A DNA stretch of 64,000 nt from Favolaschia claudopus (lineage: Eukaryota; Basidiomycota; Agaricomycetes; Agaricales; Mycenaceae): contig JAWWNJ010000222.1 in assembly GCA_037176885.1 (NCBI GenBank), positions 62,001 through 126,000 on the forward strand, read 5' to 3'. Positions within the stretch are counted from its first letter, which is position 1. Each line of letters begins with the position of its first letter. Positions 1-10,983 of this stretch are shown piece after piece. Under the pieces are notes generated by a model. It was not told the DNA's origin. It searched no databases and saw nothing but the letters and a program-made list of their open reading frames with translations. The translations under genes were made by a program, and so were the position numbers.

Positions 1-870
1 ACGCTCGATGGATTGCTATCTGTGGGACTACTTCACAGCGCCAAACTTAAAGCAACTTTCGATTGCCTCCCTTTCGGATGATGACTTTGACGGCTGGCAC
101 CACGAAACATTCATGGCGTTCCGAGAGCGGTCGGGATTCTCGTTGAGAGGCCTCGGATTGCGCTTTGATTTTTCTCATCACGCTGGAAATATCCTTGCTC
201 TTTTACGGACCTTACCCACTCTAGAATGGTGTGCATTCCATTGGACCACAGTGCACGGTTTTCAGTTGGGCGACATCAATATATTCCTCCAAGGGATTTA
301 CTACGATCCCACTCGTTCGACCAATTTATTGTTCCCGAACCTGCGCTGCCTGACTCTGGACCATGATGACGACAACAGTAGTCTACGGGTGCTTCGTTCG
401 CGGTGCATCGAGCCTGGTTCACGCCTCCAACTTGTTCGACTCCTCGTGCGCAGGGATTTCAAGCCTTCTCCTAGCACTGCGACTCATATCGCGGCGCTGA
501 GGAAACGGCCAGGTGTGCGAACCGAAGTTGCTGACATGGATTTTCTGGGCGGACAACTTCTTGTGGAGGAAGAACAAGACGATTCCGGACGAGACGACGA
601 CGAGATGGATACTGATGACGACTCAGATTCAGACTCAGAAGGCTCAGAGGATGAAGGTACAAGTGCTGCTTCGACGATGGAGGTGGGCGAAATCATGGAC
701 GATAATGCCCAAGATGCGAGCAGCAGCGAGGTAACGGCGGACGAATGAACGAGATGGCCAGTTGCCTGATGAATCGAGTGTAGATCACCGAGTGTATACA
801 TATTACGAATCCACCTGATGAAAGACCCCAGTGAAGTACCTGACGTTTTTCGCACTACGTTGTAGAATTC
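1..870. repeat. Left arm of inverted duplication (partner 3912-4790 and beyond)
   Basis: The segment is similar in reverse complement to 3912 onward. It includes the 3' half of an F-box gene, its 3' flank, and 20 bases (851-870) that are the exact reverse complement of 3912-3931, which hold the last codons and stop of the DUF6534 gene. Similarity stops at 870/3912. The outer end lies beyond the window. Confidence 0.8.
2..748 (+). CDS. F-box/LRR-like protein, 3' part (5' end outside window)
   Basis: The reading frame is open from the first bases of the window to a TGA at 746-748. It encodes about 248 C-terminal residues that match the second exon of the F-box gene at 4022-5750 almost throughout (for example DGYLWDYFTAPNLKQLSIAS in that gene against DCYLWDYFTAPNLKQLSIAS here). 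The early part reads like degenerate leucine-rich repeats; the last 60 residues are an acidic Asp/Glu/Ser tail. The F-box itself must lie upstream of the window. By family, such proteins are substrate adaptors of SCF ubiquitin ligases, but the substrate is unknown. The frame is intact in what is visible, so it may be a functional paralogue. It is the left arm of an inverted duplication. Confidence 0.75.
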   Translation, partial: RSMDCYLWDYFTAPNLKQLSIASLSDDDFDGWHHETFMAFRERSGFSLRGLGLRFDFSHHAGNILALLRTLPTLEWCAFHWTTVHGFQLGDINIFLQGIYYDPTRSTNLLFPNLRCLTLDHDDDNSSLRVLRSRCIEPGSRLQLVRLLVRRDFKPSPSTATHIAALRKRPGVRTEVADMDFLGGQLLVEEEQDDSGRDDDEMDTDDDSDSDSEGSEDEGTSAASTMEVGEIMDDNAQDASSSEVTADE

Positions 871-876
871 TTCGCG

Positions 877-1086
877 TCGGTGTCAGTTGTACACTCAAAT
901 GATGGGGAAGATTTCTCCCCTGCTTACACACCTCAAAACCGACTCTTTGCGTACCGACAATGGCTCCTCGAGCACTCGGTGTCAGTTCGACACTCAAATA
1001 ATAATGGGCAGATTTCTTCCCTTCTTACACACCTCAAAACCGACTCTTTCGGCCAGCGTACCGACAATGGCTCCTCGAGCACTCGG
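877..1086. repeat. Two-copy tandem repeat, about 100 bp per unit
   Basis: Two adjacent copies begin with TCGGTGTCAGTT at 877 and 976 and end with CTCGAGCACTCGG. The second copy carries small insertions near its middle. No gene is recognised in it. Confidence 0.75.
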
Positions 1087-2342
1087 TTTCACCACAGTCA
1101 GCCTCTTTCTCTTTCCCCTCATACCATGCGTTCCTTATCCTGTTTCGATTTCCAATCTGCTCGTGAAATCGTATTATTATAACAGGCTCAGAATCAGTAC
1201 TGGGCCCTCTCCCCACACTCTCCTCAACAAACACGTATCTGCAACGCCGCGGTTGTGGAGGAAGACCCGCATGGGTCGATGAAATCACCAACCACGGGGA
1301 TCAACCCCGCGCATCTGTCTGTAGGTTTATACCCCTCATGGTTCTGTGTCTGATGCTGATTGAATGCGGTTGCTTGGTTGGTTTAGTATTTCGGAATATT
1401 TTATATGACGCCGTATTTAAACTGAGGAGCGCAGCGGGCGACTTGTATAAGTTGATCTTCTGTACTGGTAGCACTACGCTTTACACTTATATGTATGGAT
1501 TACTGTACTTGGACCGTGACGCGTCGAGACGTGTGAGGCACGTGTGCGCGTTTGACGCCATCAGTCGTGATCCGATCAGAGTCAGAAACAAGCATCGTTT
1601 TTTGGTCCTCCCGCCAAGTCCCGCCATGGTCAACAGAACTTCATCAGAGCTTCGTCTACAGACTCCTCGAATGTGCTGCCTTTCCTTGTGGAAATGTTGG
1701 ACTTCTCTCCCTTCCTTCCGCTCTCGGCTTTCCTGCGCCGCTTTCAATGCTCAAGGCTCTCCGTCTCAGTCCCCGTGACAACCGTCCTGTAGCCTTGTTG
1801 TGGACATTTTGTGCCCTGAATACTATGGTGATGAACGGGAAAGGCTACTAATAGGCCATGTGTCGACCGACTGCCAAATTTCTGTTGTCAAATCCGTTCG
1901 AATCTCGAGTTTTTGTCCTTTACCCCCAATTTCAGTCCATTGAATACAATATCCCCTATATCATTCGGTAAGCCACTATTTTGCACCCGAAAATGCGCGA
2001 GAACACATGTTCGAGGTACAAAGAGCTTCTCTCTGACGTCGTCAGTGCCACAAACTGATATCCCGCTAGTTCATAGACTACCTACAGCCGTCCCTGTTCT
2101 TGGTATCCTTCGGTATCCCCTGGTATCCCCAAATCATCTTTTCGGGCTTCTCATGCCACATGGGTGCCGAGGATGACGACGATCATGGAATAACTGAATA
2201 ACCCGCTCTCCTTTATGTTAAATCAGCTCCTGTCATTCACTAGCAGGAACATTCGAATGGATTAGGAGTATTGCAGAGGTCGTCAAAAGCATTGAGTTCG
2301 ATAGGAAGGACGACATCTCCCCCCTCCACCTCTCCCCTCACC
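1087..2342. other. Intergenic, no gene supported
   Basis: Only short overlapping ORFs occur here, on both strands, without a recognisable motif or splice pattern. The last few hundred bases should contain the promoter of the DUF6534 gene that starts at 2343. Confidence 0.5.
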
Positions 2343-3927
2343 ATGTCCGACGACGTCAAGTTCATCCTCGGTCCCTGGGTATGTCAATGGTGTCCTCGAT
2401 TTTCTATTCAATTCGAAGTCTGACGTGAATTTCCAGCTCGTTGGAACGAGCTTGGAACTTGTTCTCATGGGTGTTCTGGCGACTCAAGTACGAAAATTCA
2501 TTCACTCCCCCTGTGCAATCGCCCTCATGGAATATGTAGTTCGTCAACTACTTCCTCTGGTATCCGGACGACAAGATCAGTCTTCGTGTGGCTGTAGTCG
2601 GACTGGCGGTCTTGAATCTGCTGAAGTCGATGCTCTCATTGTACGTCTTCCCTCATCGTATTACTGGTCGCGCTCAAATCAAATCTCATCAGCTCCGACG
2701 TGTGGATATTGCTGATCGAGAACTTCGGAAATTTGGAGGCTAATCTCGCGTCAAGCGTCACTGCTTGGTGGAATACCGCGAACCCCTTGATGGTCAGGAC
2801 CGCGCTCTCCCTGAAATGCCCTCAATTGACCGCATTGACGCCGTACAGATTGCACTGCTGAACTTCTATGTGCAGTGCTATTTTTGCTCACGGCTGTGGG
2901 CCATCAGCAAGAGGTGGTATGTTGTCGCACCTATCTTTATCCTATTCGTTTTTGCAATAGTGTCGGTGGTTCTCGTCGTGCGTAAACACTCTCTGCTCAA
3001 TCAATTTGACAGCTCACATCTTCGTTTTCAGACGTACTTCATCGCGACCGCCAACTTTCCCCGAGTCACGAATTGGTGTACGTCGTTTCCTTAGCTTCAA
3101 TCTGACTAACTGATCATTCTTCCAGTCGCTGCGCACATGGCTTCCGTGTTCGGTGAGTATCCCAATCTTTCGATTCGCTACTAATATACTGATTCTGATT
3201 CATAGCGGGCGACGTTATCCTCACCATCACCACGGCCATTTTCCTTCTGAAGACAAAGAAGAACGTGCTCCCCCAAACCGTGGGCCTGATCAACGCCCTC
3301 GTCCGACTGACGTTCCAGACGGCATTCCCCGCTGCGCTTTTGTACGTCCATCCGCTATTTTCTTAATCCCTCTCGCGCTCCTGATACTAAGGAACCCCGC
3401 ACAGCGCGATGTTCAACCTCATATTCTCACAACTCGGCAACGGCGTCGGCCGCATCGTCTTCCTAGGCTACGTCGAGATCGCATTCAACCAGCCCCTTCC
3501 GAAACTGTACGCGATATCGATGATGTGGACGTTGAATGGGAGGAGGACTATCTACATGAAGAGCGGCGGGCTCAGCGGAAGCAGCAACGATACACCCACT
3601 TCGGGAGGACGCACGGGGGGGAGGTCACGGAGGGGTAATGTGAGTACTCTCCCTTCCTGTTATTCTCCTGCGGGGATGGAGTATTGATCTGGCGACTTGA
3701 TTTGATAGGGAGGTGACGTCGAACTTGGCCGAATCGAAGTTATAACACAGACCGAGACGACGCGGCATGTCGACGTTAGTGTTTGTCTTCTTTCCTTAGA
3801 GCTTTCACATACTGATCATCTTCGCCGCTCATAGGTCAGCAACATGATGTTCGATGCGAAGCGCACGAACGTTCAGTTTGCGGGGGAGGATCAGAAAATT
3901 CAAGTTGGCACGAATTCTACAACGTAG
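2343..3927 (+). CDS. DUF6534-type seven-helix membrane protein
   Basis: Spliced protein from about nine exons: 2343-2378, 2437-2487, 2540-2642, about 2692-2792, 2849-2977, 3032 onward, and further exons to a TAG at 3925-3927. The N-terminus (ILGPWLVGTSLELVLMGVLA), a second helix after a YFLWYPDD loop, an FCSRLWAISKR loop, and a late NGRRTIYMKS segment follow the order seen in the large basidiomycete DUF6534 family. A hydrophilic Gly/Ser/Thr-rich tail follows, presumably cytosolic. The family is predicted to form seven transmembrane helices with GPCR-like topology; no ligand is established. Its last codons lie inside the inverted repeat shared with the left edge of the window, and it is convergent with the F-box gene at 4022-5750. 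Confidence 0.8.
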
Positions 3928-4790
3928 TGCGAAAACCGTCAGGTACTTCACTGGGGTCTTTCATTATCTTTTGTATCAGGTGGATTCATAATATGTTTAC
4001 ACTCGTTGATCTACATTCGATTCATCCGGCAACTGGCCATCTCGTCCATTCGTCCGCCGTTACCTCGATGCTGCTCGCATTTTGGGCATTATCATCCATG
4101 ATTTCGCCCACCTCCGTCATCAGAGCAGCCCTTGTACCTTCATCCTCTGAACTTTCTTCGTCGTCATCAGTATAATCCATCTCGTCGTCTCTTCCTCCGG
4201 AATCATCTTGTTCTTCCTCCACAAGAAGTTCCCCGCCCAGAAAATCCATATAAGCAACTTCCATTCGCACATCAGGCCGTTTTCTCAACGCCGCGATATG
4301 GGCAGCAGTTCTTCCGGTAGGCTTGAAATCCCTGGGCACGAGGAATCGAACGACTTCGAGGCGTGAACCAGGTTCGATGCACCGCGAACGAAGCACCCGT
4401 AAACTAATGTTTTCGTCATCATGGTCCAGACATAGGCAGCGCAGATTTGGGAACAATAAATTGGTCGCCGAGTGAGTGGGGTCGTAGGCAATCCCCTGTA
4501 GGAATATATCGATGTCATGACCCAACTGAAAACCGTGTACTGTGGTCCAGTGGAATGAACACCATTCTAAAGCAGGCAAGGTCCGCAGAAGATCGAGGAT
4601 GTTCCCAGCGTGATGGGAGAAATCAAAGTGTAGTTGGAGGCCGGTCAACGAGAATCCCGAGCGTGCTCGGAATTGCATGAATGTTGCGTGGTCCCAGCCG
4701 TGGAAGTCGTCATCCGAAAGGGAGGCGATGGAGAGTTGCTTCAGGTTTGGCGCGGTGAAGTAGTCCCATAGGTAGCCGTCCATCGAGCGC
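3912..4790. repeat. Right arm of inverted duplication
   Basis: Reverse-complement counterpart of 1-870, with some indels in the 3' flank of the F-box gene near 3950-4000. It holds the last 16 bp of the DUF6534 coding sequence and most of F-box exon 2. The true outer end cannot be set because the partner arm leaves the window. Confidence 0.8.
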
Positions 4791-5750
4791 ATGGTGATTG
4801 CGAGATCGCGTAGATGGGGGAGGACGAGGGGACGCGGAGGGGAAGGAGGATGAGGGAGGCCAGGTGGGACGAAAGAGACCGCTGCATCGCAATATAGGCG
4901 GCAGCTGACAAGCTGTGGAGCAATACATCAGCCTAATACTTTTGTTGGACTTTGGTCACTTCATGGTATTACGCACCTGGACGCAAGTCTGGAAAACCGC
5001 CTTTACCTCCGTGTCCTCGAGCCAGCTCCTTGTTACACTCAGCACGGTAAGACGCTGGAGGGGAAGATCCCAGAGCCGCAACGTGATTCCGTCAGAGAAC
5101 CGTGGATGCCACACAGCTTCGGAAAAGTGGAATTCCGTCAAGCACGAGCTATACTTGAAAATCGAGACTTCGAGTGTCTGTCCTAGGGGACCGCCAGTAA
5201 CGGTATGCCACAGCTCAAGTTCGTCCGAGTCGTTCAGATTCACGGGGGCAGGCGGTGGGGTCGCGCGAGGGATGAACCGCAAGCTTCGAAGCCTGTCGAA
5301 GGGAAGAGCGGGGCGGTAAAGAAGGGAGATCGCTCCCGCGTTGCTGAGTTTCAGAGCAAGAGTCGCAATGCGGGGCGCATAACGGGTGAGGATGTCAAGG
5401 AGCGTGATTCTGGCGATATCGTCGAGATCTGTGAAGGTGAGGTGGATATCCCTCACGGGTCCTGCGTTCGCGAGGAAGTTGGCGAGGAGAGCTACCAGAG
5501 TTTTAAGTTGATCGGGAGTCTTGTTTGGGTGTATCGTAATCGAGTACGCCGTCCAATGACTGCGACAGAGCGATGACGCGACTTCCCGCCAGGCACGAGA
5601 AATATGCGTCAATGAGACTATGCGAGATTGGGGTGCTTGAAGCCCAGGAAGTAGTATTGGACCAGTTCCGCGGCAATCTTCCTCCACGATCAAAGCGATG
5701 ACTTCTGGCGGAAGTTGAGTAAAAGACGGGCGAGGGTTCTGGATGGACAT
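4022..5750 (-). CDS. F-box/LRR-like protein
   Basis: Two exons, complement(4022..4912, 4977..5750), separated by a 64-bp GT-AG intron; 554 residues. Near the N-terminus, FTQLPPEVIALIVEED followed by an SRIVSLTHISRAWREVA segment is an F-box-like motif. The middle resembles degenerate leucine-rich repeats, and the C-terminal 70 residues are strongly acidic, as in the left-edge copy. Known F-box proteins recruit substrates to SCF ubiquitin ligases through Skp1; lineage-specific expansions are common in agaricomycetes and the substrate is unknown. The gene tail-faces the DUF6534 gene only about 95 bp away. It is the more complete of the two copies and the likely source of the duplication. Confidence 0.82.
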
Positions 5751-5879
5751 TGATGAGAGAGTGTGAGATCGTAGCGGATGGTCGTATAGCTACACACCGT
5801 TTTATAGGCACACCCAAGATCATGAGAAAGCAGTCGGACAAGACTGTGAAGCGCTTGTTCGCGCAAATAGGAATGTCCG

Positions 5880-6142
5880 AGCCATGTTTCAAAGGTACAT
5901 TGTTCTTGCCTTGCTGTTTGTTGTGGGCAGCGTTACCTGCACGACGAAGACAACAAGAACGCGGTGCAGCGGATTGAAATAAGCATAGTCAATGCCAGGT
6001 TCATCCAAGCTATCATCGAATCGAGTTGCTTTGTTCCCAGCCTATTGTATTCGGGGTGGGAATCGAAGGCGTAACGCGTTGCGACGGAGAACAAGGAATA
6101 CAGGACGCAAAGTAGCCAGCCTAGACAGTTGTCGTGCAGCAT
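5880..6142 (-). pseudogene. Possible exon remnant of a membrane protein
   Basis: The minus strand encodes about 60 residues with two hydrophobic stretches (GWLLCVLYSLFSVATRYAF and AWMNLALTMLISIR), ending at a plausible GTAACG donor near 5938. No matching upstream or downstream exon with conserved residues was found. It could be a fragment of a multi-helix membrane protein, or chance. Confidence 0.25.
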
Positions 6143-6477
6143 AGCCTAATGGGTTCCATTTGTGTTGACAAGAGACTTGAATGGAACCGTGACGAAGCCT
6201 CCAAGGACACTGATGTGAAAGCTCCGAAAATCACTGAGATTTGCTGATTTGAGCATCTGAGGTATAGTCGAGTTCGCGCGAGCTTGATGAAGCGCCGTAG
6301 AATGAAGATATGGGCGAGGGACTGCGGGAGGACGTGGTGGTACGAGAAAGACAGGCGTTTTGTCACGGTAACGGTCACGTGCCAGTGTAGCGTGATGGCA
6401 CACATTGAACACGTCGCGTCCTACGTGTTCCCTGCGAGAAAGTGAGAAAGACACGTCGAGAGAGGAGGTGTATCTTA

Positions 6478-7179
6478 CAGCTATTTGCGGAACTTAGGGC
6501 GCGGCCGATTTTTTTTCCCACAAATGACATTTTGAGCATTTTGCTTGCTGCGAGCTCAATTCCGACTCAACAGCCAAGATTTAAATACGAGCAGGTAGGT
6601 ATTGCTGGTTCCAAGACGCCTCTGTGCTCAGATTGAGCTTACTTGCCATGGGGTGGCTTTGTTTCCAGAAATGCATGTTTTTACGAATCTTGGTTCTCAA
6701 ATTGTCAAATGCGCTACCAGGCGGTCAGAAAGTTGTTACTGGCCCTTTAATACCTACCTCTAACTGTGAGTATGGTTTTCAGCGCGTCCACAATGTGTAC
6801 TGGCTCAGGCAGAGTTGTTTGATGCCATCAATTTATCAAAACGCTCATTTCGCTTCAGTAGCTTTATTATACCTCTTCACAGAATATTGGGCACCTCAAG
6901 CAGGCTAATAGTAGTCTATTTACATACTCTCTGCCTGCCAAATGCATATATAGAATTGTAACAGTCAGAATTCGGAAAAACAGGCATTTCCTGAAACAAA
7001 GTCACCATATTTCAAAATACCTCGAACTAAAGGCAGAGGCATCTTGGGAATGGTCATACCTACCTGCGCATACTTAAACCTTGGTCATTGAGGCGGAATT
7101 GAGCTTGCAGGGAGGAAAACGCGCAAAATGTCATTTGTGGGAAAAAAATCGGCCGCGCCCTAAGTTCCGCAAATAGCTG
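6478..7179. mobile_element. MITE-like element with about 57-130 bp terminal inverted repeats, TA flanks
   Basis: The left end (CAGCTATTTGCGGAACTTAG...) and the reverse complement of the right end are nearly identical for about 57 bases and remain similar to about 130 bases (6478-6605 against 7052-7179). Both ends are flanked by TA (6476-6477 and 7180-7181), the target duplication of Tc1/mariner-type elements. The 700-bp body has no credible transposase ORF, so it is probably non-autonomous. Confidence 0.8.
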
Positions 7180-8602
7180 TAAATTTAGGGCTAGGAGTAT
7201 ATAAGGCCGCGCGATTTCGTACAGTAGACAATGAATACCTAGTACTAAGTCTATGCTTTCTTTTCTAAATCGAAAATGATCAGGATAACTTGAATTGGAC
7301 TTCATCAACCTCGAGGAAGTCATGCTCCGTCCTCAGGAATATAGTTCCGGAACCGATTGAATACCTTAATAATAACTCGACCCGCCCACAGTGCCTTTCA
7401 GTTCCCCGGCTTGCCATCCCTCATTTTTCTCGCTCTGAATATTCAGCCAGATCTGAGTTTCTGGAACTCGCGATGCTCTCCCTTCTTCCGGCTGGTTGCT
7501 TAGAATATCTGATCTTGAAGCTCAACTCTCTACGACAAGGCGCATCGAATCAATCGAGAGTCTATTTCAGGCTTCAGCGAATCTGCGCTTCCTTCCCTGC
7601 GTGCGCCTCCATGAGATAATTCATGGGGAGCCTGATCAGCAAAGTATGGATATTGGGTTGACACAATGGAGGACGAGGCAAGTGCTCAGCAGCAGTGTTA
7701 CGCCTTACCGTTATGTTCGTATTTTCTTCCCATTTGTGCGGTGAGTGCGAAAGTATTGATTTATGAGTCAAATTCTCGTGATGAATGGTCGGTTTGGGCA
7801 CGTAGCCACCCAATCTTTACCTACTTCGGGCGACGTTGGAATCCGCATAGTATCTCTAATGCACACGAACGAGTTTCGTCGAGACTCGATTCCCGTTCAA
7901 TTCGGGTCTTCCGCCATTCATTGATTCTCTTCAGGTTTTTTTTTTCTGTCCGATTGATTATCGATTATTACTTCGATGTAATTCTTCGTCGCCTCTATAC
8001 AACCTCTATAGTCGAAAATACACTTCGTCGGTAATTACCGACGTCACTTCCGAGGTACCGCCGTAAGTGGCGCATCAAGGCGCATCAGTCACCGTAACAC
8101 ATGTGACATCAATGATTCCGTCACTGATTCCCTGCCACGCATTCCCACCTCGCTCTCATACTGCTCTCATCCTCGATTGCTCTCATCCTCGATTGCTCTC
8201 ATCCTCGATTGCTCTCATCCTCGATTGCTCTCATCCTCGATTTCTGCTGTGCTTTCATACAATAGCGAAGCCAACGCTCGTTGGAGAATGTCTGCCGGTA
8301 TGTGGAAGGGTTTTGGCGGATGTACTCTACTTACTTCGAGTTCGAACTTCGAAGTCGGTGACTCTGAATGGTCCCTTCCTCTGCGGACGACTCTGTCAAC
8401 GACGGGCCGCACAACCTCTCATGACCCCGTGTGTCTGATGTCCCGACGGTCCGCACACCTGCTCTTTGTCTATAGCATGCCTTGCGACTGGCCTTTCATG
8501 AAGGCAAGTGGTTATTTGATCCGTAAGAACGCCGAGGTTAAGGCGTGCATATAACTCGAGTGGATGACGGCGTGCTCGCGCCTTTCGGAGAGTCGGTCGA
8601 TT
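7180..8602. other. Gene-poor stretch with minisatellite
   Basis: Short ORFs only. The frames around 7290-7740 look vaguely like a degraded Leu-rich protein, but no conserved motif supports a call. A 16-bp minisatellite lies at 8163-8242. The end serves as upstream region for the esterase gene at 8603. Confidence 0.4.
8163..8242. repeat. Minisatellite, 16-bp unit, five exact copies
   Basis: Five consecutive exact copies of GCTCTCATCCTCGATT. The 16-bp period is not a multiple of three, so it is not a coding repeat. Confidence 0.95.
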
Positions 8603-9711
8603 ATGTTAGCGCTCATCCTTTTTGCAGCACTTTCCGTTCGCGTCGCTGTCCGTCAGAGTCCGGAATGGGGGCAATGTAAGCAAACAGCGTTAAATTTCAG
8701 CGACAACTCATTCACCACTTTTCTGCAAGGTGGAGGGATCGGTTGGACTGGCCGTGAGTTTGAGATGCTTCTCCCATTTCAATCGCTTACCGGTCCTGTT
8801 TTTTCCCCCAGCGACCATTTGTGTGGCAGGCAGCAATTGTGTGGTACAAAATCAATATTACTCGCAAGTATGTTCTTTCTTGTACTATGATTTCTTGTAT
8901 TGACTTCGGTTTAGTGCCTTCCCGGCGCTGCGGCGCCCCCTACCTCTACCACGACCGAAACGACTTCCGTATCCACTACCACGAGCCGCTCCTCCACCTC
9001 TTCCGCACCAACATCGTCTTCAACTTCAGCAATTGGGCTCAACATCCGTTTACTCCCACTAGGTGACTCGATTACATGGGGATTTACCAGCAGCGATGGG
9101 AATGGCTACCGTGCGGCTCTACACGACCTTCTGCAGCCTGGAAATACAGTCGACTTCATTGGATCTTTAAAGTCCGGCACGATGGTGGATAATGACAACG
9201 AAGGTCATATGGGCGCTATCATCGAGCAGATCGCCCAATCCGCGACGAATGCCCTCGCGTTACCTGCGCGTCCGAATGTAAGTCTCAATTTTTTCTCGTT
9301 TTCTGAATTCGACACCCGCTAATGATCTAAGTAGGTCGTTCTCCTCATGGCCGTTCCGGAACAAACGACGTCCTCGACAACATCAGCTCCGGTGCACCAG
9401 CGCAGCTTTCCACGCTCATCGACACCATTTTCCGTACATGCCCCGACGCTGCCCTCATCGTCGCCTCTCTCACACCCCTCAGCACCGGACAGGCTAACGT
9501 GGATACGTTCAATGCCGCCGTAACGCAGATGGTCAACACGCGAAAGGCTGCGGGGCAGCATATCCTTCTCGCAAGCATGGCCTCGGTACTTTCTTCCGAT
9601 CTCATCGACGGGATACACCCCACCGATGCCGGGTACGTGAAAATGGCCAACGCGTGGTTCCCTGTTATTCAGCAGGCGGCGAAAAATGGGTGGATTGGAA
9701 AACCTGTATAG
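8603..9711 (+). pseudogene. CBM1-linked SGNH (CE3-like) acetyl esterase, frameshifted at block III
   Basis: Exons 8603-8675, 8730-8753, 8812-8867, 8915-9277 and a last exon to TAG at 9711. A signal-like N-terminus is followed by a family 1 cellulose-binding module split over three small exons (EWGQC, GGIGWTG, then VAGSNCVVQNQYYSQC). A Thr/Ser linker leads to an SGNH hydrolase with block I LGDSITWG, block III GTNDV and block V DGIHPTDAGY, as in carbohydrate esterase family 3 acetyl xylan esterases. It would be secreted to deacetylate hemicellulose on cellulose surfaces. Just before GTND the expected VVLLMA leaves the frame: five extra bases, GTTCC at 9353-9357, form a palindrome with the following GGAAC. 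Either the gene is broken, an alternative donor at 9270 restores the frame, or the read has an error. Confidence 0.75.
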
Positions 9712-10983
9712 TTGCCTAGACCTGATTCTTGTGTCCTATTGCATGAATGAGATCGAACTTGGTATATTTTAAGGTGTCGTATTTAAAATTTTCTATGCCT
9801 TTTTCTTTTGTCTGGTCCTTGCTATGCTCGACGCCAACTGTCACAGATCATATGATGTGACAGACGGCATAATGTGTCGTCGTCGTCGTCTTTCGTTCCC
9901 AGACGCGACCCCATTTCGGGAAAGACTGATCTTCAGGCCCCAGGGCAACCCCAGGGCTCAGTTACGCGGCGCGTATCAAGCTACAGAGAACCATCGCGGT
10001 CATTTGGTTCACTTGTTGGAAATTTTATCTGTCTCGCGTGCGTATTTGATTCAACCGTTCTGTTCACACCAAGTCTTAGTTTCGTAGTAAGGATTTCGCA
10101 TTTGGCATGGTCTGATTTCTTCGCTTTCGCTAAATTCGTAACACCATCCTTTGGCATAAACGCATTAGTAGCTATGCATAGATTCATTGATCGCTGTTTC
10201 AACGATAGTACGATACAGTATAGAACTGGTCGATGCGCGCCCAGGCGGTCGTCTCCAATGTAAAATCTGGAATCTTTTTGCATCCGGAGACGTTACAGGG
10301 GTGTGAATAATTTGTTTGGCGTTCAGGAGTCAAGTGAGTCGTCGTCATCCCATCAACAAGTGTAGCTAGCTTCTAAAATCTTTGTGTTCGCCGGCCACTC
10401 ACCACGCGTGAACTCAAGTTCTAGAACTGATTCAAACCCCAATTGTTCTCTCACTCCATAGTCACGAACTCTGAGTGAGAGCAGGCTCATATTCCAAGAC
10501 GATCGCCAAGGACTGTCTGCTCATTGTTTCAGTCAGGCATTCTTTGACGCTAAACTTCAACCTCGAATTTAGCCAAAACTACTTATAGGTTGTTTCGGGT
10601 GTTCTGGACAGATAGGAGAGCTCGCTCGATTTAGATGTCGAAGGACGACTTGGCTGACAATCATCGTCCAACTGATTGATGTATCCCGCTCTTCCGCCCC
10701 TCTCCTGCACGGAAAGTGGGACAACGACAGGCTGTGGAGTCTTGAGTACGAGGAGGCTTCCGTGGAACCAAGGATCACGGTTGAAAAACAATAGGTAGGT
10801 TCGGGAACTCAATCGGTGAGGGAAACCCCGAGGCAAATCTCGTCGTCGTTTGAATGGCTTTGAATATGACGCTTAGGAACAGATTGTGTGCCCCTCTCGG
10901 CTATTGGGCGATCAATCGCGGTGAATATATTATAAGACGACTTGGCTTCGCCGTCCACACTTCCCACCTTCCCCCCACTCAGG
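9712..10983. other. Intergenic, no gene supported
   Basis: Short ORFs on both strands show no recognisable motif. An 85-residue minus-strand frame at 10579-10836 reads somewhat protein-like but has no clear homology or splice partners. The stretch just before 10984 should hold the GMC promoter. Confidence 0.4.

Noticed and set aside
8163..8242. CRISPR-like array
   Set aside because: Units are directly adjacent without spacers and the host is eukaryotic, so it is a minisatellite.
10579..10836. 85-codon minus-strand ORF
   Set aside because: Protein-like in part but no partner exons or recognisable family.
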